Program-made: the position numbers and the translations under genes
In this document: positions 7,241 through 9,467 of the stretch, piece by piece
Layout: every line of letters begins with the position of its first letter
Numbering within the stretch: position 1 is the stretch's first letter
Source of the DNA: Bacteroidota bacterium
GTDB lineage: Bacteria > Bacteroidota > Bacteroidia > Bacteroidales > JADFUO01
Reading direction: 5' to 3'
Assembly: GCA_015222115.1 (NCBI GenBank)
Contig: JADFUO010000439.1
Coordinates: 1 to 9,467, forward strand
DNA length: 9,467 bases
The notes under the pieces: generated by a model
What the model saw: only the letters and a program-made list of their open reading frames with translations
What the model was told of the DNA's origin: nothing
Databases searched by the model: none

Positions 7241-7360
7241 ATGGAAGTTACAAGAATATTTGATTTATTACCCTGTTATAAAGAGAAATTTAAACCTAAG
7301 GATGACGCTTTAGCAAGAAAAGAAAAAGGTAAATGGTTGAAATACTGCATTTTAACATAA
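7241..7360 (+). pseudogene. Remnant of the 5' end of an acyl-CoA synthetase gene
   Basis: An ORF of 39 codons starting MEVTRIFDLLPCYKEKF and ending KGKWLKYCILT. It aligns from its first residues with the N-terminus of the full-length ligase that starts 6 bp after its stop codon (MTKITRIFDLLDQYKEKY). TRIFDLL, YKEK, K-x-DAL and later K, W and Y are shared, about half of the positions. The peptide ends abruptly after KWLKY, where the full gene goes on through SSEDYLNYVNNFSLGLL. It therefore looks like the stub of a second, diverged copy that has lost almost all of its body by deletion. The MEVTRIFDLLP start resembles the commonest N-terminus I recall for this family in Bacteroidota, so the stub may descend from the older copy. 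It could still be translated as a leader peptide ahead of the ligase; no sequence evidence favours that strongly. Confidence 0.55.
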
Positions 7361-7366
7361 AAAGCT

Positions 7367-9139
7367 ATGACTAAAATTACAAGGATATTTGATCTGTTAG
7401 ATCAGTACAAAGAAAAATATTATTCAAAAAAAGATGCATTGGGTTTTAAATCTAACAATGTTTGGAATACATATTCATCTGAAGATTATCTCAATTATGT
7501 TAACAATTTCAGTTTGGGCTTATTAAAACTCGGAGTAAAAAAAGGCGATAAGATTGCCACAATAATGCTTAACAGCCCTGAATGGAATTTTATTGACATG
7601 AGTCTGTTACAAATCGGGGCTATTCAGGTGCCGATATATCCGACAGTAAGTGAAGCTAACTACAAATTTATCTTTAATGATGCAGAAATTAAATATGTTT
7701 TTGTTTCAAATAATGAAATTTACCAGAGAATAAAACCGGTATTAAAAGATGCTCCCACTATAATAAACGTGTATTCCATTGATAAGATAGTTGGCGTTAA
7801 AAACTGGCAGGAAATATTAAAATTAGGAGAAAATAATATTACTGCCGACCTTGAATCTATAAAATCTTCAATTTCAGCAAATGATATAGCAACAATCATT
7901 TATACTTCGGGTACTACAGGGACTCCGAAAGGAGTTATGCTTTCGCATAATAATTTTATCAGTAATTTTCTCGCAGCAGCAACCATCCCTGATTTTAAGA
8001 TGACTGACAGGACATTGAGCTTTTTACCGCTTTGTCATGTTTACGAACGCATGCTGAATTACTTATTCCAGTATTTTGGTATGTCAATTTACTATGCAGA
8101 GAGTATTGATAATCTGGGAAAGAATATCAGGGAAATTAAACCACATGCTTTTGGTGCTGTTCCAAGAGTTCTGGAAAAAACCTATGACAAAATTGTAAGA
8201 AAAGGCAGAGGTTTGAAAGGAGTAAAAAAGATGATATTTTTCTGGGCATTGAATTTAGGTCATCGTTACGAAATGAACAAAGCTAACGGATGGTGGTACG
8301 AATTTAAGTTGAAAATAGCTAATTTACTGGTGTTCAGCAAATGGAGACTGGCTCTTGGAAATAATATAAAATTGATAGTTTCGGGAGGAGCAACCTTGCA
8401 GCCCAGACTTGCAAGAGTATTTTGTGCTGCAGGTATAAAAATTATGGAGGGCTATGGTTTAACCGAAACTTCGCCGGTTATCGCAGCTTCAAGCTTTTTA
8501 CCCGATGGATATAAATTCGGCACTGTTGGTAAAAACCTGCCGGGAGTGAAAATAAAAATTGCTGAAGATGGCGAAATACTGTGTAAAGGTCCGGGTGTAA
8601 TGTTGGGTTATTATAATCAGCCCGAAAAAACCGCTGAAGTTATTGATAAAGACGGATGGTTTCATACCGGCGATATCGGTGTGCTGGAAGATGGAAAATA
8701 TTTAAAAATCACTGACAGGAAAAAAGAGATTTTTAAAACCTCAGGCGGAAAATATATTGCCCCGCAGGTTGTGGAAAATAAATTTAAAGAATCTCCTTTT
8801 ATTGAAAACATTATGGTTGTGGGTGAAAACAGGCATTTCTGTGCCGGACTGATACTTCCCAATTTTGAGCATCTTGAATCGTGGTGTAAAATAAAAGGAA
8901 TAGAGTTTACTACCAACGAAGCGATTATCAAAAACCAAATAATCATAAACCGCATCCAGCGTGAAGTTGACAACCAAAACACACATCTTGACAAAACAGA
9001 GCAAATAAAGAAATTTGTGTTAATTGCCGATGAGTGGTCTATAGAATCAAGAGAATTATCCCCAACACTCAAGCTCCGCCGTAAATTTGTCCATGAAAAA
9101 TATAATGATGTGATTGATAAGATATATGGGAAAACTTAA
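7367..9139 (+). CDS. Long-chain fatty acid-CoA ligase (AMP-forming acyl-CoA synthetase)
   Basis: A 590-residue ANL-superfamily adenylating enzyme. It activates a fatty acid with ATP to an acyl-adenylate and transfers it to CoA, feeding phospholipid synthesis or degradation. The N-terminal half has the P-loop YTSGTTGTPKGVMLSHNNF at 179-197 and PLCHVYERM at 221-229. The middle has VSGGATLQPRLARVF at 338-352, EGYGLTETSPV at 361-371, HTGDIG at 433-438 and DRKKEIFKTSGGKYIAPQ at 450-467. Near the C-terminus, SPTLKLRRK holds the A10 catalytic lysine, Lys569. All key motifs are intact and the length fits the bacterial long-chain class. Soluble or membrane-peripheral; no signal peptide. The start at 7367 is supported by the TRIFDLL N-terminus typical of this family. 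The gene is transcribed away from holB and preceded by a truncated homologous stub. A small ORF overlaps its last codons. The chain length of the substrate is inferred from family resemblance only. Confidence 0.95.
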   Translation: MTKITRIFDLLDQYKEKYYSKKDALGFKSNNVWNTYSSEDYLNYVNNFSLGLLKLGVKKGDKIATIMLNSPEWNFIDMSLLQIGAIQVPIYPTVSEANYKFIFNDAEIKYVFVSNNEIYQRIKPVLKDAPTIINVYSIDKIVGVKNWQEILKLGENNITADLESIKSSISANDIATIIYTSGTTGTPKGVMLSHNNFISNFLAAATIPDFKMTDRTLSFLPLCHVYERMLNYLFQYFGMSIYYAESIDNLGKNIREIKPHAFGAVPRVLEKTYDKIVRKGRGLKGVKKMIFFWALNLGHRYEMNKANGWWYEFKLKIANLLVFSKWRLALGNNIKLIVSGGATLQPRLARVFCAAGIKIMEGYGLTETSPVIAASSFLPDGYKFGTVGKNLPGVKIKIAEDGEILCKGPGVMLGYYNQPEKTAEVIDKDGWFHTGDIGVLEDGKYLKITDRKKEIFKTSGGKYIAPQVVENKFKESPFIENIMVVGENRHFCAGLILPNFEHLESWCKIKGIEFTTNEAIIKNQIIINRIQREVDNQNTHLDKTEQIKKFVLIADEWSIESRELSPTLKLRRKFVHEKYNDVIDKIYGKT

Positions 9140-9317
9140 TTCTAAATTTTGGAAAGCCTTTGTTTCTAAACCTTCAAAATTGTTATTAATACCAATTATT
9201 TTATTTTCATTAGTATTTATAATAAATCTATTTAGAGGTTATATTGATAAATTGAATCTTGGTTTATTGATCTTCCATGTAATTTTATTCTTTTATTTTA
9301 GAAGAAAAAATAAATAA
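9126..9317 (+). CDS. Small putative membrane protein (two helices)
   Basis: A 63-residue ORF starting MGKLNSKFWKAF. The ATG at 9126 overlaps the last 14 bases of the acyl-CoA ligase gene in another frame; an in-frame ATG at 9114 would add four residues. Two hydrophobic segments, LLLIPIILFSLVFIINLF and LGLLIFHVILFFYF, are joined by a short polar loop, and the tail RRKNK is strongly basic. This suggests a helical hairpin with both ends in the cytoplasm. I do not recognise a family. The overlap suggests translational coupling with the ligase, but short hydrophobic ORFs arise easily in AT-rich DNA, so its reality is uncertain. Confidence 0.35.
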   Translation: MGKLNSKFWKAFVSKPSKLLLIPIILFSLVFIINLFRGYIDKLNLGLLIFHVILFFYFRRKNK

Positions 9318-9327
9318 TATATTTATT
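9309..9327. repeat. A/T-only inverted repeat between convergent genes
   Basis: AATAAATA (9309-9316) and TATTTATT (9320-9327) are exact reverse complements around a 3-nt loop, straddling the stop codon of the small membrane ORF. It lies between convergent genes, where a two-way terminator is expected, but the stem has no G-C pairs and no clear T-run, so terminator function is only a weak possibility. Confidence 0.2.
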
Positions 9328-9356
9328 GTTCATAATTAAAGAACTTATTTTTAAAC

Positions 9357-9467
9357 TCATTGAATTATTATCGAATCACATCTTACAGTAAAAGCCCCGA
9401 AATATCCCAAGGCTCCATTACTTAAATTGCTATTGGGATTGGCTGGTGTTGTCATCATCATAGGCGG
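9357..9467 (-). CDS. C-terminal end of a DUF4249-like protein (runs off window)
   Basis: The reverse strand is open from the window edge to a TGA at 9357-9359, giving 36 residues that include TTPANPNSNLSNGALGYFGA and end in TVRCDSIIIQ. The block SNLSNGALGYFGAFTV followed by a short hydrophobic strand resembles the C-terminus I associate with DUF4249 proteins. These are secreted or lipoprotein-type proteins of unknown function that often sit beside TonB-dependent receptor genes in Bacteroidota. The segment is GC-richer and more protein-like than the flank, which supports coding. The N-terminus, any signal peptide and any receptor partner are outside the window. The coding call is fairly good; the family call is tentative because so little is visible. 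Confidence 0.45.
   Translation of the reverse strand, partial: PPMMMTTPANPNSNLSNGALGYFGAFTVRCDSIIIQ

Noticed and set aside
8662..9072. Two minus-strand ORFs of 87 and 136 codons opposite the 3' part of the acyl-CoA ligase
   Set aside because: They overlap conserved ligase motifs on the other strand, including DRKKE; their sequences look like translated complement.
9329..9350. GTTC/GAAC stem followed by a T-rich stretch as an intrinsic terminator
   Set aside because: The stem has four pairs and then a mismatch, and the following T tract is interrupted; below a level I would annotate.

Overview
The window looks like chromosomal DNA from a member of the Bacteroidota (Bacteroidetes). The base composition is AT-rich. 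It carries a GldH-type lipoprotein gene, which is a family restricted to this phylum. Its PBP1A, PSP1/RicT-like protein and DNA polymerase III delta' subunit have the sequence style of that phylum, and the genes lack Shine-Dalgarno sequences. I cannot name the genus.

Positions 1-7158 form one long run of genes on the minus strand, transcribed right to left. The order is holB (delta' clamp-loader subunit), a PSP1/RicT-like Fe-S protein, gldH (lipoprotein), a class A penicillin-binding protein, an MBOAT O-acyltransferase, and the N-terminal third or so of an AlgJ/AlgX-like SGNH-type protein that leaves the window at position 1. Spacing is 43 bp (holB-ricT), 266 bp (ricT-gldH), 83 bp (gldH-PBP), 22 bp (PBP-MBOAT) and 6 bp (MBOAT-AlgJ-like). 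The last three genes are very probably co-transcribed. As a set they cover replication, probable RNA-processing support, a cell-surface lipoprotein, peptidoglycan synthesis and O-acetylation of an extracytoplasmic polymer.

Positions 7159-7366 separate this run from a plus-strand unit. The gap holds a putative holB promoter element and a 39-codon remnant that matches the N-terminus of the gene just downstream. That gene (7367-9139) encodes a complete long-chain acyl-CoA synthetase-type adenylating enzyme. A small two-helix membrane protein ORF overlaps its 3' end. The right edge holds the last 36 codons of a minus-strand gene whose C-terminus resembles DUF4249 proteins.

The gaps that genes do not explain are modest. 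The 266-bp ricT-gldH spacer contains a patch richer in G+C, with a 12-bp perfect palindrome, a 12-bp inverted repeat with a competing inner hairpin, and an 11-bp direct repeat. A 9-bp inverted repeat lies between gldH and the PBP gene. I found no tRNA, rRNA, CRISPR array, intact insertion sequence or phage gene. I do not see a clear undescribed multi-gene system. The most interesting points are the acyl-CoA ligase remnant, the structured spacer, and the close linkage of a peptidoglycan synthase with an MBOAT/SGNH acetylation pair.
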